Shown here: piece after piece, positions 49,417-61,155 of the stretch
Layout: each line of letters opens with the position of its first letter
Position numbering within the stretch: the first letter of the stretch is position 1
From: Adiantum capillus-veneris
Taxonomy: Eukaryota; Streptophyta; Polypodiopsida; Polypodiales; Pteridaceae
NCBI GenBank assembly: GCA_014529385.2
Contig: CM043961.1
Span: 11,266,478-11,330,477, forward strand
Direction of reading: 5' to 3'
DNA: 64,000 nucleotides
The notes under the pieces: model-generated
Database searches by the model: none
Told to the model about the DNA's origin: nothing
Seen by the model: only the letters and a program-made list of their open reading frames with translations
Made by a program: the position numbers and the translations under genes

Positions 49417-52400
49417 GCCTGTGTCGTCCCTTGACACAACTTTGTGGACTGAAGTAGTCTTCGGGCCGACAATTGGGGAGGCGGTCTTTAAGCGTACTTA
49501 GTGCCTTTTGGTATCTAATCTTTCTTTCTTTATCTGGTACTTGCAAAAAGTGCATAGCTACTTTGTTTTTGAGCTCCACCGCCGAGTAGCCTACAAACTT
49601 TGATGTGAGGTTGCTGATCACCGGCGCAAATATTTTCGTTTGCTAGGTGAAGAATCCCGTGTAGAATTCTTCCTTGAACACCAGCATATTGTGTGAAGGT
49701 AGAAACATGCATCTGGCGTAGAAGCCATAGAGGACTTCTTCGGAAGGTTGGCCACTGAGATCATAGCACAAACCTTTGTTACCCTCAAGGAATGACATCC
49801 AAGGGGCACCTGCTTGCTCTGGCTCATTGAACACTTCGATGCGTGTGAGAAGCATTTGGTAGATCTTATATAGCATAGCGCATGACAAATCTGGTAGACT
49901 TTTCAAGAATGACAGGGTTCTCTTTAGGGTTTTCACCATGTATTCTTCAGTCTCGCTGGTCCCTTTTCTGGAGCATGAAATTTGAGGTAATTTAGCCAAG
50001 TTGGCCGCTTATTTAGTAGTGCCTCATGTGCTATCCAAATCCTTAGTCTTGGTACAAGAAAGAAAGTCGAATCTTTTTGCAGGGCCGCAGGTGCTCTCGT
50101 GAACAGAATAAAGTATCTTGGGTTTTTGTTCAGCCAGCTCAACCTCCACTTCGGGTGGTCTTTATCTGCACCCTCGTCTTGCATGTCTGTGTAAAGCCTT
50201 TCTTTTACCTGTAGCAACTCAATTTTAATCAGAGGGTAGGGCATGGAATGTTGGTGCCATTGCACATTTATTTGATTGGGAGTGAGTTGTGTGACATTGA
50301 CAGAATGAAGTACTCTTAGCTCCCAATCCATTGCTGCCTTCCACTGCTCATCTACCTCTTGTGTAACTTTTTCTTTTAGTGCATCTTCTTCAGCCTTTGA
50401 GAGCTGAACCATGGGCACTGTGTCTTCTTTTGTAATGGGTACCTGAAAATCTTCCTTGCCACTCAGCTCTACTGTGGACTGTGTCTCCATTTCAACAAAT
50501 GATACTGAGGGTATTTCTATCTTAGGCTGCTCCGAAGTGCCTGTCTCTTCTTGCGTTTCTGGCCTTCCCTCTCTCACAGTAGCTGGTTGACTCTTTTGAG
50601 TTCAACTATCTCCTTCAACAATTCATCTTCTCTTTGGACCTGCATCAAGGCCAGGTCTTTGCGCTGAGATTGCTCTAACTTCAGCTTCACCTCGAGGTCT
50701 TTATTTTTCTTTTCTAGTTCCTTGTAGACCTCGTCTATACCTTTGATCGAGGCGACGACTGGATTTTCTCGTATTTACTGTAAGAATATCGCCTGATCAT
50801 TGATTCTTTGTTCTGAGTACTATAGAGAAGCATTGGCTACATCTAACTGTACCTTGTTTTTTTGAGCTGATAGGGTGGTAGTGAGAAGTTCATTTGTAAC
50901 TTTCATCAGCTGATCATCCTTGGCTTTGCATTCATCTGGCAGTTTGGTGAGCAGCTCACCCAGCTCCTCCATTTCTTTTTGTTGCTTATCGCTAGCGAGC
51001 TGATGTTGTTCAGCTTCCGCTCTCATCTCGTGCACTTGCCTTTGCAGATCGGTGATGACATTAAGTTTGTCGTCTAACTCCCCTTGGAGTGCGTCGATCA
51101 CCATCTCTAAATCTTTGGATCGTGTGCTACTGCCAAGTGCTGCTGGGCGAAGCCTTTCTGTCATCTCCTACATTTGCTTAGCATATTCGTTAACCTACAG
51201 GATGACTTCGTCATTGGATTGCTAGTCTTCATTGCGTGCTAGCTGTCTTGATGTTTCTGCAGCCTCATGGGCGTCTGTTGGTTGTGTCAGGATGGCTCGT
51301 TGCTATTGTTCTTGTAGCTGTGGTTGTTCTTTTTCCGTGGAGGTAGAGGGTGTTGCCTCGGCCTTCTCTTGTTGTGTTGCGGTAGAGGGTGGTTCCTTTG
51401 CCTTTTGCTCCTTTGCCTGCTCAAACTGTGTGGTGTCCTCTTTTGTCAGGACTTGCTGCCTTTTCTGTCTCTAGCTCTTTCTCTATTGGTTGCTCTTGAG
51501 TAGATCTAGCTGCTCGTTGTGTAGATTCAGCTTCTTGTGAAGATTCAACTGCCTCTTTGTGTTCTGGTTCTTGTGCAGATTCATCTGTCTTTTCATGTTC
51601 AGCTTCTGCTTCTTTTGTTGGCTCATTTGTTGTGTCTTTAACTGCCGGTGATGGTGGTAGGCTCGGCATTGGTTGATCTTGGTGTTCAGAGACAGGAGAA
51701 GAGATGCGGGGAGACACATCACCTTGGGCATGTTGTGCTTCTCCTTGTGCAGTGCTCTCCTCTGCATGCTCTTGATTTTCTTTCGCCTCTTTTGCCTTCT
51801 TTGCCGCTTCTTCGGCTTCCTTTAGCTTTAAAGCTTCTGCTTCTTGGTACATCGGTTCCAGTACTTTAGCGGGTTCTTCAGCCTGCTTCCTAGTGTGATG
51901 CTTGGTCCTTGGTCCCTTAAGTCCACTAGGCACCCATTTTTCTGGGTCCTTTCCTTGTGCTTGTCGGTTGCATTGGTATGCATGTTTCTCTCTTTCAAAC
52001 TGGGCTTGCTTTTGCACAGGCTCTTCTTGGTGTGATGCCATGGCTTTTCTCTTCATTTCCTCCCTTCGTGCTCTCTTTTCTTCATTATCCGAGATTTCAT
52101 TGCTGTGCCTTTCTCGTGAGATTTCAGCCGATTCTTCATCAGATTTGTAGGATCTCTTGGCTGATCTTGTAGCTTGAGGAGATGGTTGAGCTGACACTAT
52201 CCAAGTGTTTTGGTTTGAGGCAGGTGGTAGGTTGTCGGCCATGCCAATAGCATGGTATGCAATTCTTGTCAATACCTTTGGTGAACCCAGGTAAGTAATC
52301 TTTCCTTCTTTCTTTGTGCCTTTCAAAGTGGTCAAGACATATTGTGCGTGGTCCACTGGTTGCCTGGTTGTTCACTTAAGGACTTGCATGAAGGTGGTGG

Positions 52401-53470
52401 CAACCGCATGATTGGGTGTGGTATACCTTGGTGGCATTTTAGCAAGGAAATAAAGTGTTGGTGGTATAACCTAGCTGGCTCTTCAACCTGTTTGTGAGTA
52501 AGGTCAGCAAAGGTGGCTGCGGCGGTTTCTTTGGTGAAAGTACCTGCCGTGTTTCTGTCCCTTGCCCTCATTGTCATTCCTTCTCATGGACTCAGACTGC
52601 CCATAGACTCTGTGTATGAGATATGAGGTGATTTGAATCAAGAAATGTGGTCCATAACCCAAAAATTGGCTTGCAAAGACTTCTTTGCGTTTTCTGGCAA
52701 TTTTCCAAGTTATAGGTGCTCATTTTGGCTCATACTTGATTTTTGGCATGTAATAGGTGTGTACACATGATAGGTGAGGTGATGTTACAATTTCCAAGCA
52801 AAAATAGTGCAAAAGTAAATAATCGAGATTATTTATAGCAGTCATAAGTTTCTTGCTAAACTTAAAACTTTTGACCTAAACACATTCTATACACCTAAAA
52901 CAAGTCCTTAATTGAATTTGGTCAAGTTTGGTCTTGCCGGCATCACTTTGTGCTTTGTCGACTCTGAAATCTTTGATTTCTGTGATTATACTACCTGTTG
53001 AGTTGGTCAGTCAATTTTGGGGGCTTTGGACTTGTCCGCAACATAGTCGTGAAGCAAGTCATCCAATTCTGGCTCATTTGGAGTCAACTTGACCCCGTAT
53101 GTCAAATTTGACGCTATGTAGCCTTCGAGCCGTTTTCTACTTTTTGAGGGCTTTGCTTGATTGATTTTACGAAACCAATCATATACATTGTATATGAACC
53201 TATTAGGCAAGCTGTGTGTGGAGTCAGATCGGAATTCTGGCATCTGTTAAAAACCTAGATTTTCTACTGGGGACTTCCTCGACCCCTGCCGGATGGTCAA
53301 TTGATGATATAGTAAGGTTCTATTATGTTAGGGTATGCTACATTTCAAATCTCATCCTATTTGGTCGAGCTGACAGGCCGTTATGGTCAGTTTTTGGTCG
53401 TAGGTCTTCGTGCACTGCTCGGTTTCTAGGGTTTTTTCTAGGGGATTTAGACTAGCTACCAGCCATACAA
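49417..53470 (-). pseudogene. B2 post-integrase region: coiled-coil reading frames, unknown function (fossil)
   Basis: Several long minus-strand frames in a row share one codon character. The first part (53460-53007) reads RFIYNVYDWFRKINQAKPSK and SNLTYGVKLTPNEPELDDLL. 52356-51421 (311 codons) has a short ordered start and then a Glu/Lys/Ala/Gln-rich stretch with coiled-coil periodicity (EAEALKLKEAEEAAKKAKEA). 51164-50820 is a second coiled coil (ITDLQRQVHEMRAEAEQ). 50577-49400 is not repetitive: VNVTQLTPNQINVQWHQHS, LSWLNKNPRYFILFTRAP, FLEGNKGLCYDLSGQPSEEV. I see no signal peptide or membrane segment, so it does not look like an envelope gene. It lies where Athila-type elements keep their third ORF. 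I recognise no family. Confidence 0.6.
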
Positions 53471-53689
53471 AATGGATCATTGATGAGTAAAGAACTTACC
53501 CCTCATGTCTCGTGTGAGAGGGCGCTGAAAACGGGCAACCGTAGACTCCAGAAAAGACGCGCGAAAGAGGTTGAAAAGCTCTCTGCAAAGGCCACAAGTG
53601 GAATGAGGTGGTTTTTGCCTACCTTGGATATCTATACCCGAACTTCCCGAACCAATTTTTCCAGATTCTCTCGTTAGTCCTACTAGGCC

Positions 53690-54410
53690 GTGAACTCTAT
53701 GTTAAACTCAAAAATTAATTTTCTTGATCGGATTCTTGTAGCTCATTCTGCAAGAATTTTGCAAAAGTAGGTATGGCGGTCTAATTTACGCTTCCCACTT
53801 CCATCTTTTGATTTCATTGAAATTTTTTGTGCTTGTCCGCCATGTCTTTTGATCACCATCATGTCTTCTGTTTTTCCATATGAGCTTCTTTGCTATTTAT
53901 TATTAAGTTTTGACCTGTTTATTGAAAAACTCAAAGATAATATAAAAATATTCTAAAAAAGTAAAGTAAAAATACAATAATTAAGAAAATCCATTGAAAA
54001 CATAGCTTTATTTGTTTTTTTGTTGGATTTCTCTTTTTAAGTCTCATTATCAATAAAAATGATAAAAAATAACCAAAAAAGACTATTTTTTTGATGATTT
54101 TTTGATAGTATATACACTATTTACACTCATTGGGAAGATATTATCAGTGAATTTTCCCTTGATGATGAATTATAAGTGCATTATTAGGTAATTTTGCAAA
54201 AAATCAAACGTTATTATTGAACTTTTTCCTCCCCCTTCAAACATTGCTCTTAATTACTTAGTGCCCTTCCACCCCTCCTAGATGGCGTACTTTGGGACGA
54301 CTGTGTGCATGGGTTGAACAATTGTGTCTATGCCTAGCCGTGGTTGGCTCTGCCATGCTTTGAAGATCAATGCAATTAAAACCACTATGTTGTGCAAGAT
54401 CTAGGTCTTG
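53690..54410. other. AT-rich spacer inside B2
   Basis: About 700 bp of strongly AT-rich sequence without a frame separates the two extra coding parts of B2. Confidence 0.6.
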
Positions 54411-54415
54411 AGTAA

Positions 54416-55440
54416 TTAACCCAAGGCTGATGTCGAGGCTTTCTGATGCTGTCTTCCAAAGAGAAAATCCTGTAGCTTGTGTGCTCTCTGTTTGATTGTA
54501 CCATCAGGATGCTTCAACACACTGATTTCTTGAGCTTTTGGTACCACTTTTGACTGTTGTTGAGCTTTTTCTCGCCATCGGTAGCTTGGTTTGTTTGGTG
54601 CTGTATGGTGTGGTGGAGTCTTTTGAGACTTAACTCGCCATTGCTTGATTGGTTTTACGGTTTGTGGAGAAGATAAGTGATCCTTTTTCTTCCAAATCCA
54701 TTTCAAGTTAGGTTCCTTGCTCGGAGATGCTCGTCTCTGTGTTTTTCCCCTATGAACCTTCTTTTGTTTTACCCTTGGAACCTTCGGTGATGTCTTGGGC
54801 ACCCAGATTTGAATTGGCTTATCCTTAAGCTGTACTTTTGGTACCCAAATTTGCCTGACTCCTTGCATGCTAGTTGCAAAATTTGCTTGTCGAGGGGATG
54901 GAGAAGATTGATTACTTCGTGGTTTGGTCTGCTGATTGCTTCCTTTCCATTCCTCCTTGCTTGGAGCAATTGGAACAATGAGTTGCCCGCCTTTAGGTGA
55001 TAGCTTGAGCTAATTTGTATCCCAATCTGGTAATGCTTTGTATGTCCACATCCAGGGAATTCCAAGAATCATCATATCATTCATGTGTTCAACTAGTAAG
55101 CATACAAACAGATGAGGACATGAACATCCATGTACTATCACGTTCAACTAGTAAGCATACAACTAGTAAGAATCATCATCACATTCATGTGTTCAACTAG
55201 TAAGCATACAAACTGATGAGGACATGAACATCCACGTACTATCACGTTCAAGTTGACTACTCCCAATGCTGGGGTTGGGTTCTTGTTGCATCCTTTGATT
55301 GTCGCTATTCTTGCTGTCAATGCTTGCCTTGTTGCCTTCTTGTACGTGGAATAATTGGCTGCATTTACTCTAGCTCCTATGTTGACCAAGCATTGGTGCT
55401 ATGATTCTTGAGCTATACTTTGATGCGCGGTCCATTCCGT
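54416..55440 (-). pseudogene. B2 second retropepsin-like segment with basic Trp-motif tail (fossil)
   Basis: Reading leftward from about 55400: GARVNAANYSTYKKATRQAL, TIKGCNKNPTPALGVVNLNV and MMILGIPWMWTYKALPDWDT. The order of an early G-A turn, a middle GxNxxPxPALG block and a late ILGxPWM block is that of a retroviral-type aspartic protease. It continues into a Lys/Arg/Pro-rich tail (about 55013-54416) with repeated Trp-basic motifs: QIWVPK twice, KWIWKKK, QWRVKSQ, YRWREKA. The regular protease of B2 lies before RT near 60000, so this would be a second, separate one. Possible sources are capture from another element or an old internal duplication. Confidence 0.5.
55064..55250. repeat. Tandem duplication, ~105-bp period, inside B2
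   Basis: AAGAATCATCAT, TTCATGTGTTCAACTAGTAA and GATGAGGACATGAACATCCA recur at about 55064-55147 and 55169-55250, with a short CTAGTAAGCATACAACTAGT link between the copies. Confidence 0.85.
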
Positions 55441-55486
55441 CTATCCAGTCATCATTTGTTGAAACTGCATCTTTAAGTAATTCTTA

Positions 55487-57040
55487 TTATCGGTCATCTA
55501 TTTCTAGAGTGTTGATTGGAATCGGTATCTGTTGATTCCTGAAAGCAACTTTCCATTTGAGTACCCGAAGCCAAGCTTCCTCTTGGGCTTCATCAATAAC
55601 CTGCTGTTGTTTAATCCTCCTTTGCGTGGCTGCATGCATTCTTTCTAGCAATTCATTGGTTAGCGGCAAATTGTATTTCTTTAAACGACATCCACTAATC
55701 CAATTAGCCATTGGTTCAGCCTCTAAGGTGGACAATTTTACTGCTGCACTTGGATATCTTCAATGATAAACGGTTCGTTTCCCTTTTTCTTAAACTTGGG
55801 AATGTGTTGCTTAAGGAAATAGACTAAAACTAAGTCCCCTTTCTTGAAGATTTTTGTGATTAAGTGGGAATCAAAAAACTGTTTTTGTTTCCGTTTTGTG
55901 CATAGACGTGAGCTATAGCAGTTAGCCTTTGCTCATCTAGCTTTTCCAAATCTTCAAGTCTTTCTGACAATTCATGTCCAGTCCACTCAAGATTCCTTGC
56001 TACCCTTAATGTCGGCAATAGAAATTCTATTGGCAGTATGTCATCAAGACAATAAACAAGGTTAAAGGGTGTAGCATTTAAAGCTATTTTGAATGAAACT
56101 CGATAAGCCCATAGAGCAGCACGGAGATTCATTTCCCAGTCTATCCTTCTTGAACTAACACTTTAGTCAACACCGAGCTAAGAATTTTGATCATATGCTC
56201 AGCTTGTTCGTTTGCTTGTGGGTGATAGGGAGCTGATTTGTTATGGATGACAATAAACTCATTAAGCAAATACTTGATTACCTCATTGAGGAAACGAGTT
56301 CCCCGATCATTGACAATTTCTATTGGCAGTCCATATCTCGTGAATACATACTCATATAAGAATGCGGCAGTGGTTCTGGCATCATTCTTTTGAGTTGCTT
56401 TAGCCTCGGCCCACTTGGTCAAATAGTCCATAGCTACAATGATATATTGAGCATGGGCTCTATAAGCAGGTAACTGTATTGGCCCAACAAAATCTATACC
56501 CCATTTTGCGAAATCTCTAGCTCCCATAATTGGTCTTAAGGGCATGCTATCTACACGTGTTGGAATTTTTGCTCGTTGACAAGCATCACACCTTCGAACA
56601 TATTCTTTGGCATCTGCAAAAAGTGTTGGCCACCATATGCCTGCCATCAAGATTGCTCTTGCGGTGGTCTCACTAGAAAAGTGACCTCCAGCTAATCTGG
56701 CATGTGCTTGTTCTATAATCAGAATATACTTGTCTTCATTTGCACAAAGACGCAAATGTTGATCTTTACCTCTCCGATACAGTTGGTTCCCAATAAGAGC
56801 ATAGTCTCTCGCTTCAGTTTCAATTGGTCTTTGACGGTGTTTACTCATATCCTCAGGAAATATTTGGCTTGATAAGTAAGTAAACAGATAGTTACTCCAC
56901 TTAGGAACATGTGACATTTGAAACAATGTTGCATAAGGTATGGGTGTTTGTTTTTGACATTGAGGACAATCCTTTACAAAAGATCGAACATCACTCCTCA
57001 TAGTCGGCCAAAATACTCCAAGTCTCAAGATTCGTTGCAT
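55487..57040 (-). pseudogene. B2 integrase (fossil)
   Basis: The N-terminal zinc-binding domain is seen as HARLAGGHFSSETTARAIL and CDACQRAKIPTR. The catalytic core has WGIDFVGPIQLPAY, YIIVAMDYLTKWAEAKATQK, YGLPIEIVNDRGTRFLNEVI and SAPYHPQANEQAEHM, the usual D, D and E stations. The C-terminal part (56132-55487) includes LWAYRVSFKIALNATPFNLV and WISGCRLKKYNLPL. Integrase joins element DNA to the chromosome. The frame is well preserved relative to the A copies. Confidence 0.92.
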
Positions 57041-57091
57041 AGTTTGGTCTTCCGCAAAGTGAAGTCCTACTATGGTAACATGTGCTTGACT

Positions 57092-57745
57092 TCAGTACTG
57101 TTTTTTTTCTTCAGCATTAATGCATAAGAGCAATATTCCATCTCGATTTCTTTTGTATAGCCTACCAACTAGTAATTGATATATAGCCGATGGCTCGATT
57201 AATCCGATCATAATAGGAAGTGGTATTTGTGAATCCACTTGAGCTATTGTCATCAATGACACCATGTTTTTCGACCATCGAGGTATCATTTCCGCGGAGA
57301 ACAAATAGGCATCTGGTAGATCATTGTCTACCCCTTTAGGTGATTCTCTTGAAACAATCCTTGACAAATGATCTGCTCGTTGATGTGTAGTGCCCTTTTT
57401 TACAACCACAGTGAAATCAAATTCTCGAAGAATGATGAACCATCTCACTATTCTTCCTGTGCGGCATGGCTTGTTGACCAAGTACAACAAAGCTTGGTGG
57501 TCCACAAAGAATACAAACTTGTTGGCTAATAGGTAATGTCTATACTTTTTAACGGCATAGATCATTCCTAATCCTTCCCTTTCGATAGTGGTGTAATTCT
57601 TTTCTGCCATGTTCAACCGTCGACTAGCATAGGAAATAGGAAAGTCAACTTTCTCGTCTCCTGGTTGAGCTAGTATACAACCGATAGCAAAATTGGAAGC
57701 ATCTACATGTATGTGGAATATATTATTCCAATCTGGTACTTTCAA
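57092..57745 (-). pseudogene. B2 RNase H (fossil)
   Basis: The minus strand reads IFHIHVDASNFAIGCILAQP, ISYASRRLNMAEKNYTTIER, ALLYLVNKPCRTGRIVRWFI and THQRADHLSRIV. This is a typical Ty3/gypsy RNase H with the D, E, D stations, followed by a linker toward integrase. It removes RNA from the RNA-DNA hybrid. Confidence 0.92.
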
Positions 57746-57766
57746 TATTGGAGCTGAGGTGAGAGC

Positions 57767-58560
57767 TTACTTAAGCTTCATGAAGGATTCTTTACATGCC
57801 TCGGTCCACTGAAAGTGGGCAATCAAGCTATATATCGGTTTTGCAATTATAGTGTACATGTAGATGAACCGTTTGTAATATCCACAATGCCCCATGAAGG
57901 CTTGTACCCCCTTGACTGTTGTTGATCGAGGTAAATCAACAATGACATGAATTTTTTCAATATAAGTAGCTATGCCATTTTTAGACACTATATGTCCAAG
58001 AAATTTTTTATGTCTACCCATGAACGTGCACTTTTCAGGATTTAAGCATATCCTATAAAGTCTACGTTTTTTGAATACCTTTTTGAGGTGTTAAAAATGA
58101 TCGGCCCGGATTGATGAATGTACGCATACATCATCCATATATACTTCTAAGAATTTCCTAAGATATTCTTTAAAAGCATGGCTCATCAACCTTTGAAATG
58201 TGGCTGGAGCATTAGTTAACCCAAACGACATAACTCGATAGGCAAAAATATCCCGTTCTGTTGCAAAAGCAGTTTTATGTTGATCTTTTGGGTCAACCAT
58301 AAGTTGATTGTATCCTGAAAAACCATCTAAGAAGCTGTAAGCTTCTTTTCCTGCAACTCGTTCTAAAACATGCTCAGTGATTGGAAGAGAAAAGTTGTCT
58401 CTAATGGTAGCTGCATTCACTTTTTTGAGATTGACACACACTCGTAATTTTTCGTTCTTCTTGGGTACTACCACAATTGGAGACACCCAATCTGCGTGTT
58501 CAATTTCGTAAATGAACTCGGCTTCCTTTAGTTTTTCAATCTATTCTTTTATCTTCCTGG
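57767..58560 (-). pseudogene. B2 reverse transcriptase (fossil)
   Basis: MSPIVVVPKKNEKLRVCVNL, AYSFLDGFSGYNQLMVDPKD, MSFGLTNAPATFQRLMSHAF and YMDDVCVHS (the YxDD station) appear in order from 58486 to about 58105. KGVQAFMGHCGYYKRFIYMY marks the connection near 57880. All main RT blocks are present. Confidence 0.92.
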
Positions 58561-58885
58561 AAAATGTTTCATTATACGTGTATGGCCTTTGTCTACTTGG
58601 TTTCGCATCATCTCTCGTGGGTATGGTATGTTGACAGATTTTTGGATCAACACCCTTGAGATCCTTGTAAGACCAAGTGAAGATATCTCAGTATTCTTTT
58701 AGCAAGCTTAGCAAGAGCTGTTCTTCTTTCTCTGTTAGGTCGTTTGCAATGTAAGCAGGTCTAGGATCTTCTCCTGGTTCAGCCGGGTCTATCTTTTTAG
58801 CATTTTCAGGCCCTTCGTAGGACTCGCCCTGTTTTCGTAGTTCCCTAACAAGTTGTTCGACTATGATTTTTTGATCTTGAAGAGT

Positions 58886-59080
58886 TTATTTTTTGTAATG
58901 GGATGGAACACTCATTACATCTTTACCATCCTCTTCCGTGATTTCCATTTCGGTTGTATATATCTCCCTTAGAGCTTGTATATATTTTTTGTAATGGGAT
59001 GGAACACTCATTACATCCTTACCATCCTCTTCCGTGATTTCCATTTCGGTTGTATATATATCCCTTATAGCTTTTTTCAA
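58886..59080 (-). repeat. 96-bp tandem repeat in the B2 protease-RT linker
   Basis: Two in-frame copies of 32 residues, each containing IYTTEMEITEEDGKDVMSVP and SHYKK, stand in a row. The copies differ at a few positions. The period is a multiple of three, so the frame is kept across the duplication. Confidence 0.92.
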
Positions 59081-59111
59081 CTCTTGATATTTCTTTTCTG
59101 CTCAACTCGTG

Positions 59112-60240
59112 TCATGTTGGCTTCTTATCCTGTTTGTTTGCTTGAGTATCCTTCCTTGTTTTTCTTGATGTTTTAGACATTTCTGGATTTTTGTTTGAAG
59201 GATATCTGCCAGTGATTTTGTCCTTGACACAATCATTTGCATCTATCTGCATCAAGAATTGTGTTCTACTGGAGACTGATGGCATAGCTCTAGCTTTCAC
59301 GTTTCTGGTGTCTCTTTTTCGCCTATATCATTTTTATCTTCTTGATTTCTGGTTAGGAAAGTCAAAAAACTTTTCCTCCCCTCCTTTCAAGAGTAGCTTA
59401 GCTCTCACATGTTCTTTTTCTGACCCCGAATCTTCTGAGGTAGCCGAGTGTTCATCTAACTCATCTGTTGCATCGTAGTAGAGTTCTGAAAAGATTTGTT
59501 GAGCTTTCATCAAGTCCTTGTGTTCCTCATCTTCATCTTCAATGTTGAGGGTTGAAATCATTTATATGGGAATTATGTCGTAGCCATCCTCATTGCAAAA
59601 TTGAGTAGGCATAGACGTATTCACACATATATCCATTGTCGCTAAAATTTGAGTCCACTCGAATGGCTCAAACAAATGCTCTGAAAGGGTTCAGGTACAT
59701 AGGCTTCGTCTGTGCAATCCCTTTCTAGAATACATTCTTCTCGTTTTAAACTCCCATTTTTTGAAGCTCCACACATCCAAATAGGAGTGTCTTTGTTTAA
59801 CCAGGATGGAAGCTTAGTTTCAACCGAAGAGACTGAATTAAACTCTTGTATGGGTGTTTTTAAGACATCTCTATAAGTGTGATCCTTTAGATTTACCCTT
59901 GTTATAGATCCCACTTGCTTCAAGTACAGATAATTGTTTCCAATCTTGGATAAGCTGTACCTGTCGCATGAAAGGTCTTTCCAATATGATTTCATAATTG
60001 AGTGTTTTGTCAAAGTCTACTATGGCAAAGTGTGTTGATATTCAATTGACTATCACTTTTTCAAGCAGCCCTAATGGTCTCTCAATGTGTCCGTCCAGCC
60101 AATTGCAATTTCATTTGAGTTTGTCTAATGGCTGGTTGTTCCCAGGATTCCCATACTGCTTTCGTGGCTATGCCTATGCCTGGTCCTATGCCTGGTCCAC
60201 TGTCCAGTATTGTCATGGTTTCAATTTCATTTTATTTCAC
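59112..60240 (-). pseudogene. B2 protease and protease-RT linker (fossil)
   Basis: MTILDSGPGIGPGIGIATKA near 60170-60220 is the active-site block of a retropepsin. Next come LGLLEKVIV and a YEIILERPFMRQVQLIQDW block. The linker (60013-59112) has LPSWLNKDTPIWMCGASKNG and an acidic stretch. The same layout is seen in B1. Confidence 0.8.
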
Positions 60241-61155
60241 TAGAAGGGTGGTGTTTCCTTCTTCCTCGTCGAAATATTCTCCGACTTTGTTCATTGATCG
60301 AATCTCTTTGTTGTCCATTTTGTTTTTCAAATTTTCCAATTTTTTTGAGATTAACCCCGTTATCCCCACCTTCTCTAGGGTTTTCTGTAGATCATTCCAT
60401 AAATATGGTCCAAGTTTTAATAGTTCTCCCAAGGTAAGAGTGCATCGGATGGGTGTAGACATGATTCAATGAATGTTGTCTACTTCTAGGGTCTGTTCAA
60501 CTCTTTTTACTTGAGTGGTCTTACACACTATGGATTCATCTTCATTATCTCCCAAGTAAGAGGGTAATGTTTTCAAGGTTAATGGTTTCGACACTTTTGA
60601 AGCTTCAGATCCGCGATCCCCATACAAGGATTGTACATCCATATTCATATTAGAAGGTAGGTTATCCAACCAAACTTCCTCTATAGGAGCTGACTTTAGA
60701 GTTAGGCTCCCATCATTGATCTCTCTAACTTTTTCCCATACGTATCCTTGTCAATCTTCTTCTACGAATGGAATTCCGTCTAAGGCATCTTCATTGTTCG
60801 ACACTATAAGTTCTGGTTCTTTTGTTTCAAGGTGGGGTTCTACCACCACCTCGGATTTTCTTTAGTGTCTCTTACCACAAGCTCTTCAGGTTTTGCGATA
60901 CTTTCAAGCTTGGGTTTTTGTTTTTCCAGCATTTCTTGCGTGATTCTTTCCAAATTTTGATAAGCTTCCAGCTTAGCTGCTTCCATGTCTGGAGAAGGGA
61001 TAGTTTTTCCATTTGTTTTTCATGTTTTCGCCTGCTTTAAGTCCTGCTTGATAGGCTTCCAAGGCTGCATTAATAGGCTCAAAAATTTTATCAACCAAAA
61101 TGGACCCTCCAGATTTCATGGTTTTTTCCTTGATTTCACTTACAGTTTCTTTCAC
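60241..61155 (-). pseudogene. B2 gag-protease linker (fossil)
   Basis: Frames at 60462-60232, 60669-60466 and 61155-60973 read LGELLKLGPYLWNDLQKTLE, MDNLPSNMNMDVQSLYGDRG and ILVDKIFEPINAALEAYQAG. The character is acidic and helical, without a domain I recognise. By position this is the spacer between the zinc knuckle and the protease. Confidence 0.55.

Noticed and set aside
51232-52172. Plus-strand frames rich in Cys, Ser and Leu
   Set aside because: Antisense shadows of the Glu/Lys-rich coiled-coil frames of B2.
49417-53470. Envelope gene
   Set aside because: Position fits, but no signal peptide, membrane segment or glycoprotein-like Cys pattern is visible, so I do not call it envelope.
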